Numbered from the stretch's first letter, positions 22,070-34,925 are shown. The stretch is 64,000 bases of DNA from Ceratobasidium sp. AG-K (GCA_037039685.1 JAWNGF010000008.1:620001-684000), one strand, 5' to 3'. Made by a program: numbers and translations. Notes: generated from the letters alone by a model not told the origin.

Positions 22070-24095
22070 ATGGATCTCGTATCTATTCCAGGATCTCACC
22101 CTGTGTCAGGCGAAACAAGTGTTGGGTATCCTCGCAGGTTTCGCTCTATGTTTCCGCTAAGGGGAAGCAACCCCGACCGGAAGACGTCGTCGAAATCATC
22201 GCACAAGCAGCATCCCGGCAACGGGATTTATCCTAATAGCCCATCAATAATATGGAAGGATCACTGTGTATGGTTCTCACGTTCCCTGAGTTCGTTTGGT
22301 CCGATGCCCCTGGATGTCCCAAGCCTGCGTCTGTTGGTTATATGCCAGTCAAATAATCCGATATTCTTTGGAATCAAACCAAAAGGTAAGAACTATTTGA
22401 TAAACTGCTCCCCCGGTCTCCACGTTCCTCTATCCAGGCTTTTAGTTATTATTATCGATTCTTGAGCCTCAATCTCTTGGCTCGTTTCCTGGAAATTGCA
22501 GCGGGCAATCAATGTGGCGCCATAGACCGTCCGGAGAAACATCTCCTGGATGGCCTAAATCAGATGGACTATTCTTTTTGGCTTGCTGAACGTTCAGCAA
22601 AATTGCTTTGGGATGTTTGCCAAGGGTCGGACTATCACGAGCTTGACCGGGTCTTGGATGCAGGACATGAAGATGGTTGTGGGTACGGATGCTTTGGGAG
22701 CTGTGGCGGCCTGTCGGGGTATGACGCCGGTAAGATACTCACTCTTTTATGGGACGATAGGAAAGTTTTCACGAATTTTTGTAACTCGGTGTCTATGCCC
22801 GGTTGGGCAACCCTTTTCAACGTCATAATGTACTGTCTACAAGGAGTAGCGTAAGTAGCGGGGGCACTCACCAGTTATACCGGTTGTCAAAATGACAGTG
22901 CTCCCCTAGGTGGCCCAAGTCAACGACGCGGTAGATGAGGGTCGGGCACCTCTCGCTACGCTACGCACTGGTTGCATCATGCTCTGAATGCACAATGGCC
23001 TGCAACCTCGCGCACCAGGTCGAATCTCAGCTGAAAATGCTTGATATGAAATGGCGTGAATTCCCGCCAGTTGACCGAGAGGATGCCCAAAACCTGCTTG
23101 ATGCATTCAAGCTATATTTGGATTGCCCACAAAGCACCGTTCGACCATTTAATATAATGGGCGCTCCGTTCACTCTGGTTTACTTCAATACACTATTGGC
23201 TTTACCAGAAGAACTCCCTGGTCTCCTTTACTCAGTTGTTGGACATGGCCGAAAAATCCTTGAGCAAGGAGGAATGTCTCTTGATCAACTAATGCGAGAG
23301 GCGCTTGATTACACTTGCTGGACTTTGGAGTCTCTGCGGTAAGAGTCTCATCTTGAAGATTGAATCTGCTCGTTAATGAGTGCAAGTTTAGGCGCATCCT
23401 TGACCTCTCGATCTATGCTGACAAAAAGCAAAGGCGTACTGGCGTACCGGCTTGTATCAATGCGCCTACCCATATCCACTCCACAGAGCTATTTGGTCGA
23501 CTCCGCTCCACTTTTGTGGTACAGTCCGACGACGGAACACAGAGGGACTTCCTTATTTGTGAGCAAGCTACATATCAAGCTAGGCTCATGACTAAATCGG
23601 TGCTTTAATTTAGCTTACTTACACATGAATCGATTCTACGATGTTTTTGCTCGCTTGGCCGCTCGATTCGCCGGAGTCACCAAGAAGTACGAGCTCGGCG
23701 ATACAATGGAATCAAGTGTGGTTTGGGATCGCGTACTTCGTCACATCGACCTTCAACTTGAAATTTATTCGGAAGGGAGTCTCCTGCGAACCAGAATCCT
23801 ATTATGCAAGACTATATGGATCCAGATCGGAGACGCGTTCGGGTACAGGGGATACAACCAACAACATCGATGTATGAATCCTCGTTGCCCTGATTCGTGC
23901 CCTGTGGGTGGTGCTTCCCTTGTATGCGGTAAATGTCGCTGGGTACACCATTGTTCCAAAACTTGCTTGGCTGTGTAAGTTTGTGTCCAACGGCTTTGCA
24001 GAATCACAGCCGACGCTTCCATACCTAGTCATTGGGGACCCGATTCTGCCGACTCGCACAAGCGAGAGAGTGTTAACTTGAAGAAGTTTTCGTAA
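22070..24095 (+). CDS. MYND-type zinc-finger protein
   Basis: Several exons chain on the plus strand: one ending near 22385, 22435-22852, about 22935-23340, 23391-23551, 23608-23972 and a last one ending in TAA at 24093-24095. The C-terminus is a MYND finger with CPDSCPVGGASLVCGKCRWV, HHCSKTCLAVHWGPDSADSH: paired Cys, then C-K-C, then H-x-x-C with the terminal HK segment. The rest is a helical region without known motifs. MYND fingers mediate protein-protein contacts. Two places do not resolve: near 22180-22250 two frames compete, and the acceptor around 22912-22935 does not keep the frame from the previous donor. The N-terminus and integrity are therefore uncertain; the gene could be slightly damaged or mis-assembled. 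Confidence 0.6.
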
Positions 24096-24485
24096 ACGTG
24101 TATGATCATCATGATTGTATTAATGTATACGCACTATTATGCTTTCCGATAGGGGGTTGCGAGTTGGATTCGGCTCCTACTCACACTCAGGTTAAAGATC
24201 CACAATACGTGAGCATGGTCTGGCCCCTGGCGGCTTCCACACTCTCGTTGACGGCGGTGGGTTTAATAGCAATCGAGGAAACACACCGTACGTACTCGCA
24301 TGGTCATCATATTTATGAGAGTGCAAATAGAATCTGCTTCAACGAGTTGCCTGAAGATCGTTCGTCCTTACGAACATGCGTTTGGTTATAACTTGCAAGC
24401 CTAGCGGAGGTGTTTGTCGTCGGGGCAGTACGTAATGGTTATCCATTGAGCGCACAGTAATTATCTCGCATCGCCATAGCATTCG

Positions 24486-24840
24486 TCATTCGTCTACGAC
24501 ATCAATTCCAGGCAAAAACGGGCTTTCCTTCACTACCCTTATCGTAGGATTCGTCCAAGTTGGCAGTGCGGCCAGGACAAACTTTGCATCCCTGCGTAGT
24601 CCTCGTTACATCATGCTAGTCAAATGGCTGACACCCCAGAACTCACTCGGAAGCCACCCTCAGTACGACCCTCTCTCCTCCCTCACTGCTCAGCACATCG
24701 ACTGGCGTCCCAGCCCGTGTGATGCCAAACAACTGTTGCAGGGCTTTTTGGATTGAATGGCGGAGAGTCAAGTGTTCGGTTGGCGGTGACACATGTATCG
24801 CTATGTAGTGATAGACTGAATCCAGGTTACGTGTGCGCAT
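24486..24840 (-). CDS. RNase P/MRP subunit, Rpp14/Pop5 family
   Basis: Two exons, 24647-24840 and 24486-24591, separated by a 55-nt GT-AG intron, give 99 codons plus TGA. The protein reads like Rpp14: DSVYHYIAIHVSPP, then ALQQLFGITRAGTPVDVLS, RVVLRVAS, and IRVVKESPFLPG near the end, matching the YHY, helix-LFG and V..SPFL landmarks of that family. Rpp14/Pop5 proteins bind the catalytic RNA of RNase P and RNase MRP, which trim tRNA 5' ends and pre-rRNA. It is short compared with human Rpp14 (about 124 residues), with almost nothing before the core. A longer start by an extra upstream exon is possible. Confidence 0.75.
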
Positions 24841-25319
24841 GGAAGCAAGGGCCAGAGTAGCCGACGCCGGCGGAACCAGGGTGAAAGTTTAAATCTTGAG
24901 TGGCGTGGCTGTGTTGATCGGGCTGCTCACAATCGCGTGGAATTGGGATGTTCATTTTGTACCCGACACCTCGGCCTCCGTATCTTTATCTTATGTGTGA
25001 TAGGTGGCTAAACTAAAAGCACGGGTGAGAAGAAATGCCTCGTACTGGGCGAATACGACCGACGCCACAACGTGCGGAAAACGCCGGCGCAGCATGACAT
25101 CGTCGGGATGAAATCGTTTTGAAACTGCCGATGGTGGGGATTGCCCCCGGTCGTCAATCCATGTGTAATCGGTCCGGCCGGGAAGCCCCCTTCGATCAGA
25201 CAATCTTTTTATAACTCGAACGCGGTTATGGTTTCCCCTCTTCTTCCACTCGGGTCTTCCTGCTGGTTCGGTACCTGACGAGATACTCCACCTCTTGGTG
25301 TTCATATCGCTTTTTCAGA
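24841..25319. other. Divergent promoter region
   Basis: Between the Rpp14-like gene (minus) and the DUF6533-type gene (plus). No TATA box or repeat recognised; no convincing coding frame. Confidence 0.4.
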
Positions 25320-26921
25320 ATGTCTTCAAACGACATTGATACTAGAACGGCATACCTCAATATACTTGGGGTAAAATACCTATCTAGTGAGTCGAATGGT
25401 GGCCTATAGTTGTTGCTAATAGCCGTTCGTCCTGCAGTGGTCTCATGTACACTTCTCGCATATGATATACTCACCACTCTTCCAACCGAGTTGCGCTACG
25501 TCTGGAACTCGCATTGGTCCTTTGGGAGAGTAGCGTTTCATGCGAATCGGATATGGGCTCCGATCGTCCTTGCGTGAGTTGGTTGTGGCCCGAGGTCTCC
25601 GAGCAGGACGCTGATTCGCCTGCGTCGGAATAGGGTATACGTACCATGTGAGCACGGTGCCTATGTTTTTGTAGGAAAACGCGCTCACATGATGAACAGC
25701 TCTGTTCATGTATAACCTCTCCAATGAAGTACGTATCTCCTCGTATCGCTCCGTTCTGTGCCCTGACTACAGTTTAGACGTGGGTTCAGCCCAATACACC
25801 CTTTCTCCTGACCCTTACGACAGATCGCATCGCAGATGTATTTTCGTCTCGTTATTCTATATCTACGGATCGGTAGTTGCCATGTTGATCGTCTCAAGTA
25901 AGTAGCTATGCTGATAATTGTCACTCGCTGTGACGCCCGCTCACCTTTGATTTGTGTGGCTCCCAGGTGTACTTATAGTTCGAATCTGGGTTATTTATGA
26001 TAGAAAGTATGTGTTTGTCTGATTCGAGGTATTTTATAGGGATACTGACCGATACACTAATTGTAGAAAATGGTTCCTTGTGTAGGTATTGGCCATATTA
26101 TAGTGAGCGTTTGGAGCTGACATCTAGGTCTGGGTTAGTTCCGTCTGCTTGGGGTGCTTAGTCGTTAGTGCGCCATCTTTAGTTTTCTTGCAAGTCCAGG
26201 CGAGGGTGAGTCGTATCCACTCCCACCATATCGGGTTCGGTCTGCTCAATCCAGGTTAGGAAGAGAACCTAGTTCCTAATCCCGGTTAGTCATTTGTTGT
26301 TCACTGATAGTGCAACTCACGCATATACCACTACAGCACCGGACTTCATTTCTGGCTGCATCTTCAAGTCTAATCCACTGGCGATCATACCATACGTAGC
26401 ACCATTCCTCTACGAGACGGCCCTATTTGTCATGACTGTTTACAAGACATGGCAGATTAGTCGAAAACAGATGGCAACGCCAATCTTGGGTCGGTTAATG
26501 CGCGAGTAAGTTACTCATACGAGAGATATGATACGTTGCTAATTGATATGTCCATGGTGATTAGTGGCTCTAATTACTATTTCATCGTAATCGGAACATT
26601 GATGTTTGTTGGGATAGGGTCGCTCTCACCCAAATTCAGCCCAGCAGTGAACGGATCTGGGTAAGTACGCCCATTCTACCGGAGTCTTCTTGAGGTAGAC
26701 TCTTTTCGCATAGGATCTTTTTGGCTGTTCTTTCCAGCATGTGTTCCCGCCTCATTCTTTCTACACGGTCTTTCTACGACGAAGCCAACGTTACAGACGA
26801 CTTTTTGGAGATGAATACCCTGCCTTCCCGACATCCGCAGTCGACTGGGCGGATATCTGGCAATGGCGCGACGAGTTCGAGTTCGGGGGACCGAAACATG
26901 CAAACGGAGGCTAAGCGATAG
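25320..26921 (+). CDS. DUF6533-type multi-pass membrane protein
   Basis: Exon 1 (25320-25386) begins MSSNDIDTRTAYLNILG and joins in phase to exon 2 from 25438 (SCTLLAYDILTTLPTELRYV, WNSHWSFGRVAFHANRIW). Further exons give YIYGSVVAMLIVSS, VLIVRIWVIYDRK, YVAPFLYETALFVMTVYKTW, YYFIVIGTLMFVGIG and the hallmark end SSMCSRLILSTRSFYDE before a Ser-rich tail and TAG at 26921. About seven hydrophobic helices are expected. The YDILTTLP..R and CSRLILSLR motifs typify a large basidiomycete family of unknown function. The part between about 26070 and 26300 cannot be joined cleanly: after KWFLV a TAG follows unless GTAGGT there is used as a donor. One exon is therefore uncertain. Confidence 0.65.
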
Positions 26922-27479
26922 AGTAAGACGTACGGAATCATTTTTGGGACATATACCACAGGGCCATGTATGTTTATTGAATATACCATAAAATTATTGA
27001 CTATTTCTTTGTGCCAAAACGGACCTGATGGGGATTGGGAGTGAAAAAAATAGCCACAGGAGCATGAAATACACAGGGAAGGGTGTCAAGCGAGGAGTGG
27101 ATGACAGCCAAGCAATCGGAAGGGCTGCGTGGGGCGCGTCTGTAGTGTAGGATTAATCTCATAGGTTATTTAACAAGAATTCAAGAAGATCCAGGCCTCG
27201 AGCACTACAGCAATAAAATCAGAGCTCATGTGGTAGGTCGTACTGAATTAGGATTGTTTAAATTAGGTGCCAAAATTACCATCACGTGGGATCTCCGATT
27301 TCTCACCCACTTCCACGATAGACCCACTATGTTTGTGCCTCAGGATACTTGTACCCAACGGAAACCACCGACTTCCTCTTTTGGTGATATCCCCAGATCA
27401 TTCTACACAACGTGTATCGCGAAATCCTGCCATCTAAGATGACAAACCCCTGTTGCTTGGCCACCTACGGCTGCCCAGG
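26922..27479. other. Intergenic before the second NACHT-WD40 gene
   Basis: No recognised feature. The Ser/Pro-rich N-terminal exon of the following NACHT-WD40 pseudogene should lie here or just after, but no frame matching the other two copies is found. Confidence 0.35.
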
Positions 27480-30400
27480 TACTTATACCCCTTCGACTTG
27501 GTTACGATTCTGGCCTCAAAAAACTACTAAGAGTTGTATAATCGAGCTCGGAGGTATTTCCTCCGCTGGGTGCGGCAGTCAACGGTCTCAATCAGTGCGT
27601 TGATATATTCGATGTGAGTACGGATATTGCAGGCTACAGAGATACATCGATGCAGTGAATGACTCGGACGAGATACTTGACTGCTACCGGAGAATTGAGG
27701 GCCACCTTGCACACATCATGGCGAGTGTTTTCTTTTATGCATGATATCAGCTCACATTGATGGGACTATAGCTCAACGCGAATCTGAGCATATGGGAAAC
27801 GGTTGATGACATGAAGACGGTGTGGTCCCTAATGCCCCCACTAAATGCTAATGTAATTAATGGGGATTGCAGGACTGACTCCGTCAGCTCGCGCCAGCTT
27901 TGTCCGCCGTGTACGACTCCGTCAAGTCGAGAATGGTCCAGCGAAGAGAGTGTACGCCAGGAACTCGCGTCCCCGAGATCTTCAAGCTGCTTGCATGGGC
28001 GACCGATCAAAACAGCGAGGGGATATACTGGATGAATGGAATGGCTGGAACCAGCAAGGCAACTATCCCATACAGCCTATGCGCTGAGCTCGAGAAGAAG
28101 GCGATGCTCGGGGCGAGCTTCTTCTGCTCTAGGCTGGTACCTGAGTGCCGCGACGCCAATCTGATCTTACCTGCGATCGCATACCAGCTCGCACGCGCTT
28201 CGGTGCCATTTCAGTGCGCGTTGTCCAAAGTCCTGGAAGCCCAGCCCGATTTACACGCACGGGTGATGAGGAAGCAGTTTGATAGTCTGATTGCCAAGCC
28301 ACTTTCAGAGGTGAAACATGCGCTACCGACGGATTTTGTGGTCGTGATCGACGTGCCGGACGAATGTGAGGCGGAGGATAGCATAGGCGGGATCTTAGAC
28401 ATACTGTTGTCCCGGCCAGCTGGATCAAGTCTCCCAATACGATTTCTAACATCGAGTCGACCGGAGCCAGAAATATATAGTCGGATGATGTGGAGGGTTG
28501 GGGACAAGCTCGAGTCGCGGCTCGTACTGCACGACCTGGACAAAGATGCAGTGAAGAATGACATCGAGACGTACCTACACATGGAACTGGAGCGTATGGG
28601 GTTTACATCTTCGCAGATCGTAGCGCTAGTGGAGTAGTCTGGGTCGCTTTTCGTATTTGCATCGACTGCCGTAAGGTACATCAAGGATGGACACAGGGTC
28701 AAACAGCACGAGAAACGATTGAAGATGGTGCTAGGACTGGTGCCAGCCATGTCGAGTAGCAAGGGACGGGACATTGATGGGCTGTACGCATCTATCCTAA
28801 AAGCGGCGCTCGAGAGCGAATATCTGGACGATACTGACAAGGAGATGATGAAAACAATACTGGACATAGCTGTATGCGCTCAGGGGCCGATGACTGTGAC
28901 AGGGCTGGCAGGACTACTCGCAACTCCTAGCGTTGAGCAGGTGGACGGCTTACTGTGACCTCTGTGCTCTGTGCTAAACATTGCTGAAACTAATGGAGTT
29001 TTGGCGATGTTACATGCGTCGTTTGCGGACTTTATGTTCTACTGCAATCCTGGTACAATGCAGTCGCGGATGGCGACTGAATGCTTCGACGCAATCAAAA
29101 ACAACGAACTGCAGTTCAAAATATGCGGACTGAAGTCTTCATATCAGCTTGATGAGGAAGTGCGAGACCTAACGGAACGCGTTGAGCGAGCGGTGCCACC
29201 TCACCTGCTATATGGGTGTTGACACAGGGTTGCCCACCTGGAGCTTGGCGGGGAAGGCGAGATGCACAATCAACTCCTTTACGAGTTCCTTTCAACACGA
29301 TTACTACTGTGGATGGAGGTGCTGAACCTGAAGAAACTGACTCAAATAGGGCCCAGACTCATGTATCGAACAGAACAGTGGAGCCGGGTGAGCCAATGTC
29401 ACATATACACGCTTCTATTCTGGACCTGAAACCGAGCAGAGGCACTATTATTCAACATAGATAATTGAACGTGTACATGATGCATGGAGATTCACCACTA
29501 CATTTGCCAGTCATGCTATCTCGCAAAGCACTCCCCATATATACATGTCTGTGTTGCCATTCTGGCCTGAGCATTCTCCAGTCGCTGTACACCATACCAA
29601 GCAGATACGAGGCATGCTTGCAGCACAGGGTACTGCGTTAACGAAACGGCCACTCGCGCTCGTGTCCACTTGGAGGTTTCATTCCCGCATCCCCTCTGCT
29701 TGTACTTCACCAAACAGCACACCCGTCGCGTTCAGCATTGACAAATCAATATACGCAATTGACGAGATTACAGGTCAAATTTTTCTGGGCCCACTTGAGC
29801 ATAACGATACTGTCTGGTCCGTCAACCTCTCACCCGACAATACTCTCATTGCATCCGGCTCAGCTGACGCGGCCGTACGGATTTGGAGCACCCAGAATGG
29901 ACAATTGACCATTGGGTCACTAACAGGGCATAGTGGAGAAGTCAATACGGTTTGCTTCACCCCCGACGGGACCCGCGTCGTTTCTGGCTCCGATGACCGC
30001 ACGATACGAGCTTGGGATATCAGAAGTGGCCTTGCAGTTGCCGGTCCAATCAAAGGCCACGAGCGAGGCGTTCTCCCCGTCAATATCTCCCCTGATGGTA
30101 CTCGCATTGTTTTCTGCTCAAATGATACCACAGTTCGTGTCTGGAATCTTAATAGTGGGGATTTGATACTTGGCTCGCTACGTGGCCATTCCGAGCCGGT
30201 GTTATCTGTGTGTTTCTCCCCTGACGGCGCGTGCATCGTATCATGCTTAAAAGATAATACGTTGAAAATCTGGGATGCTCGGGTTGAGCAAACAACCCCA
30301 GTTACCCTCAAAGGACATAACGGTCCCGTCTCTTCCGCCGCATTCTCTTCGGATGGCAAGCACCTTGTTTCAGGGTCATGGGCCAACACGATGCGGCTCT

Positions 30401-31655
30401 GGGATATCGAGGACTCAGCAAAACTGCTGCGGGTACTTGAGGGGCATACAAACACTGTCAATTAATTAGCTATTCCCATGACGGTAGTCGTATCGTTTCT
30501 GGCTCCCAAGGCCAGAATATATCCGTGTGGGACGTCCAGAGCGGCCGAATCCTGACCGGTCCACTCAAGGGACATACCGGCTCGACCTACTGGGCCCTTT
30601 TCTCCCCCGATGACGCTCAGATAGCACCCACGGCTGAAGACAAGACCGTACGCCTGTGGGACGCATAAACCGGCGCCCCCATTGGGAAACCTTTTATTCG
30701 TCATCAGGAAAAGGTCCACTCGATACTTTTCTCACCTGATGGGGATCTTATCGTAGCCACTACTGCACAGAATGGCTTTAGTGTTTGGAACGCCAGCAAC
30801 GGAATCCCGGTCATTAACCCACTGACCCAGCATACCGCCCCAATTTGCGCCATATCTTTCTCGTCCGATGCGACATGCGTCGCCACCGCCTCAGATGACA
30901 CGACTATATTAGTCTGGAACACACGGAGGGGGGAACTTATATCTCAGCCTTTCAAGGGTCATACGGATAAGGTATGTAAGGTTTGCCTATCTTCCAATGG
31001 AAGGTATATTTCCTCCAGTACCGAGGGCAAGGTATTGCGGATCTGGGACATGCACAGTGGCCAGTCTATCTCTGAGTCACTTGAAGGGAATTATGGGTGG
31101 ACGAACTCAATGAAATTATTGCCTGAGAGCATGCATTTGGTCTCATGTGTAGTCCCAAAAGCCATACGTTTTTGGAGTACACAATCCGGCCGGATTATCG
31201 GTAACCCTCTTACAGGACACACTGAGTGGGTTTGTTCCGTCGCCCCTTCACTAGTGGCCAACACATCGTCTCTGGTTCGTACGACCGTGCCATACGTTTC
31301 TGGGACGTGTCAGACATTTTCGGGGCGCAACAACCAAAACGTAATATTATCCATTCTTGGTGAACATACCGCACTAGTGCTCGCCGTTATTTGTAATAGG
31401 TTCAATGGCACATGCCAGTTCCAGTGATCCCCAATTTCAAATCGCGATTCTCGCTATTCCTGGGAGTTGCAAGATGACGGCTGGGTGGTGGATTCGCAAC
31501 CTCGTCTCCTGGCATGGCTACCACCCGATCTTCATGTAGTGTTGCTTCGACCGCGTAACACCTTACTTGTCTCAACCCGAGGATCGCTCCAGCTGGATTT
31601 TGAAAATGCTGTTCTGGGCGAGCCGTGGGGCCAGTGTTATAAAGGCCTTAATTGA
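27480..31655 (+). pseudogene. Decayed NACHT-WD40 (NLR-like) pseudogene
   Basis: The same exon series as the other two copies is present: EVFPPLGAAVNGLNQ (27550-27612), ILDCYRRIEGHL (27633-27720), NANLSIWETVDDM (from 27772), NACHT (27900-28635 and on), WD40 (29545-31400) and the C-terminal cap with DDGWVVDS (31467-31655). In-frame stops occur at 27539 (TAA), 28635 (TAG), 28956 (TGA), 29220 (TGA) and 30666 (TAA), and the frame breaks near 30465-30475. Comparison with the other copies suggests Arg or Gln/Glu codons at several stops, so at least two are C-to-T changes. Walker A reads GTSKAT instead of GTGKTT and Walker B has DVPDE instead of DALDE, so nucleotide binding would also be lost. Twelve or so WD units are still recognisable. 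Confidence 0.88.
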
Positions 31656-33670
31656 TCTTCTCCTGTCCGGCTCAATGTAAATTTGGTTGAATGCCCATCC
31701 ACAACTCACTGCGACTCGCCCATTTGTACTAACTTGGTTCTTGGGAAATGGCTTCAATCCTGTAAATAGTCTCCCATTGAATTGCTTAAACCTACAGCAT
31801 AGCTCATGAATATCTATGTTGGTACTCATGTGTTAGCCGCATTCGCGTGTGGCTCCTACCGGCTTACTTACAGTAACGAAACCTGGGCAATAGCTTATTA
31901 TGCTAGGTAGCCAGATGTAAAGTGTAGCAGGTTGCAGTAAAGCACAACTATCTAATGAGGTACACTTATGCATCTGAAACAACATGAGTGGCGTGAAGGG
32001 AACTGAGGAGAAGTCGTTGGTAGAGCCCATTCGTACATCAGTTGATGCATACAAGGCTACCGTTGCAGCGCAATAATGTTATATCGCGTCCGTTTGAGGC
32101 GACGACTCGCAAAAGCATCTGAATAACTCAGTGGGTGATATTACAGCCAATTGCAAGAGAGAATGTTAGGCGAAACACCAAGTTCCACGATGAAATTCCA
32201 AGCTCCTTCTTGAGCTGAGCTGAGCTGAGATAACTAGATAAGCAGTCACAAGTGAGGAACAACCTGTGTTGAATCCAAGCAGATAGACAGTTTCGAATAC
32301 CTATGGGATGCTACGCACAACGACATTCTACGTGAGCACCACTAGATGAGTGCCTGTAATATTCTATATGTCTATTACCACCTTATGCTCTGGAGTCTCG
32401 GCCGATTCTACAATAATTTATGTTCGCAAAGGATGCCAGGCCACCTGTTCCCGCCACGCCCCAGTGTATATAGAAATTGGACCGGGTAACGAGCAGCCAC
32501 AAGAGACGCCTATAGGACCACAGGTCGACATGCCTCTCAACATCACTGTGGGGTCTCAGGTTACTGAATAACACCGGCAAATGCACTGAACCGAAAATGG
32601 CCGCTTTCAGTGATGTATTACATCATTTTTCAGTCACTTTGCGTACGGTTTGCGGTCGTCAGTACCATAAAGGGGAAATTTGATTAGCTTGTGGGCTAAT
32701 TTGCCCCCCAATCACCCCCGAAGATAATCTTCAGCGCATCGGTCACTGAAAGCGGACACGTCTAGTGATGTAAGCCATGAGTTCTCAGTGCTGATGTGGT
32801 TAGAATTCAGCGCGCCTAGCTTCCACAGTGTACACCTCTTTGGGGTCTGTGCCTCGCAGCTGGCGTTACTGTGTGCGGTTCTAACTGGGGTGCTCTATCA
32901 GGTTGAATACTTTAATGCCTAATATTGCTTGTTCTGTCGACAAACCAGTGGTCTAATTCTATATGCGAGCCGACATCATGACTTAGCCTGTTCTCGGTCC
33001 CATATGGTTTGCGCATGTAAGAGGTCCAACAATCTGGCGCGATAGTAAGGTTGCGATAAGATACAGACTTCCAGAATTCCCTGTAACGATAAGACACGTC
33101 ATTCCATCAAGCAACTGATAACAGGTCGCCAAAGTTGTAAAATCAAGGTCCAAAGGTCATGAGGTAGGATGTGTGAAAATCCTTGAGTCAACCTGCCGTT
33201 TTGCCTCTCACCAAAAGAGCAAAGTAGCAGCCAATTACTACGTTCCGGCTTCGTACCTAGGGGATCGACTAAGACCAAACTACTATCGGAGCTGAAATCT
33301 ATCTCGGATGGGTGTTCTAGGCGCAGGGGCAGAACGTGCCCCATTTCACGCGACCTTGAGCGTATGCGCTAACCGCACGGATATAATAAGACTGGCCATT
33401 CACAATAACGTCGCATACAAACATGTGGCAAATTGGTGTGGGTCGAGAGTAGAGCCACGACCCCGCAGCGACACACCAGTTATGAGAACTGAGTGCGTGG
33501 ATGTTGGGCCCTTGAGTTGAACTTCGGCGAAGCGTCGTAGCTGGGATGACAATTCGGCGTATTGCGATTGGCACCCTTGCGAACCCGCCCGATCAAGGTA
33601 GTCGGGATGTCCTACCTGTCACAGGGGGAGATTGCACCTCAACGCCACGTTCACACATTCGGTGAACCAG
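31656..33670. other. Gene-poor stretch with small repeats
   Basis: About 2 kb without a supportable gene. It holds a short GAGCT tandem run at about 32213-32228 and the MITE-like repeat at 32584-32790. The rest is unrecognised. Confidence 0.45.
32584..32790 (+). mobile_element. MITE-like repeat, copy 1 (about 207 bp)
   Basis: Related to the reverse complement of 46855-47063. Shared blocks: CACTGAACCGAAAATGGCCG at one end, AATTTGCCCCCC in the middle, GAAAGCGG and ATGAGTTCT at the other end. Both ends start CACTGA on opposite strands and carry an inner CCGCTTTCAGTGA on opposite strands, so the ends are imperfect inverted repeats. No coding capacity; no clear target duplication. Confidence 0.6.
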
Positions 33671-33777
33671 CCAATCAGAGCTCGTGTGGCTGTCATCGGC
33701 GCGCTACCGACATGAACTCAGGAGTAATTCACCGTAGCCAATCGTAGCAGCGCTATTACAGACGCCCATGATATAAA
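33671..33777 (+). promoter_or_regulatory. Promoter of mini Cys-peptide gene A
   Basis: CCAAT at 33671-33675 and again at 33738-33742, and TATAAA at 33772-33777, 73 bp before the ATG. The same order and spacing, with GAACCAGCCAATCAGA, recurs at copy B. Confidence 0.65.
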
Positions 33778-33849
33778 CAAGCCATCTGCCGGTCTCGTTG
33801 TCAGCAACAACTCAAACTCATACCACTACTACCAATTTACTCAATAAAT

Positions 33850-34011
33850 ATGTCTGCCAAGGTGTGCTTTCAGATGTTGACCTTCACCCCCTCCTACCCG
33901 CTTTGCTCATGCACTCCTCCCCAGCCCGAGAACGTTAAGTGCCAAGGTATCGCCGCCGGCAACAACTGCACTTGGCCCACCTGTGGCTGTGAGGAGGCCC
34001 CCAAGAAGTGA
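33850..34011 (+). CDS. Mini four-cysteine peptide A (32 residues)
   Basis: Exon 1 (33850-33861) encodes MSAK; a 63-nt intron (33862-33924) is followed by exon 2 to the TGA at 34009-34011. The peptide has Cys at 10, 19, 24 and 26 (KCQ, NNCTW, PTCGC), no signal peptide, and Lys/Glu at the ends. The tiny gene is credible because the reading frame, intron site and promoter recur in three copies. The C-x8-C-x4-C-x-C pattern could hold one metal ion or form two disulfides; a metallothionein-like or stress peptide role is only a guess. No named family is recognised. A GTAAGT donor lies 8 nt after the stop and a TAG acceptor near 34078, suggesting a 3' UTR intron. Confidence 0.75.
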   Translation: MSAKVCFQMLTFTPSYPLCSCTPPQPENVKCQGIAAGNNCTWPTCGCEEAPKK

Positions 34012-34925
34012 GGGTCGTGTAAGTGTGAATGGTTATCATTGTAGCGTTTGGTCTAACTTGGTTGACCTTTGGCTAGCTGCTCTTCCATTTTGTTGCCGTG
34101 TACTTTAAACCTTGTACCGAATGACATGTCTGTAAACTGCACTTGCCCTCCTTGAAGAGGTTCTGCTTTCTTGATCCCCAAGACTCAAATCTTCGTAACG
34201 CCTCCGATTATCAAATGTTGCGGCTTTACATCGAGATCTCAGGAGTGTATTCACCAGCGGCAAATCAGTTAATCGTGACGGCACGATGCAGTGGCAACGC
34301 GAAGAGTGTAATGACATCTCACTTGCTTCGTAGCATATCGGCGGCAGCCATGTACGACATGAATATACAAGAAATGGTGATAAAGCGACCCACCCATACC
34401 TGAAGGTTGAACTCGCGTTGGACCACGGTCCCGTTGCCCGACCTCATTAAGTATTTGATAGCGCCCTGAGAGCGGGTGAAGCGATACTAGACGCCCCTTA
34501 CTCACTTGACCAAATACCAGCGCCAAATAATGATTGCCCTTGCCCTACCCTTCCTTCCTGGCGCTCGCGAGTTTAACCTCCTGTCATAATTTAAGTTTGG
34601 AACCATTCACTCCACTTAAGGGTATATGCGCGCTGAAGTAAACGCACTGGTACCGGAAACTAAGCCCAAGTTCAGAACCACGCATCAAGGGTCTGCTAAT
34701 GATATAAAACTATTGGTGGTTGAGGGTAACGCCCTGGCATGCTGGTCCGGATACGGCTCTGTTCGAGGCTCTGTCCCGCATAGCACCAGTCGGCCGCGGG
34801 GCCGCTCGACGCTCACGTAAGTTGTGATTAATAGAGCTACGCGCTTCCTGGCTGACTCCCTATGGCGCCCGGAAAAATCGTACGTTGCAAGTGTCGGCAC
34901 CACGTTGTAACATTCTCCGAACCAG
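34012..34925. other. Spacer between mini-genes A and B
   Basis: Contains the probable 3' UTR of copy A. No other coding frame is supported. Confidence 0.4.

Noticed and set aside
29775..30461. 228-codon minus-strand frame opposite the second WD40 block
   Set aside because: Same shadow effect: periodic codons of WD repeats keep the complementary frame open.
32213..32228. GAGCT tandem run as a possible minisatellite
   Set aside because: Only three units; too short to call a meaningful repeat locus.
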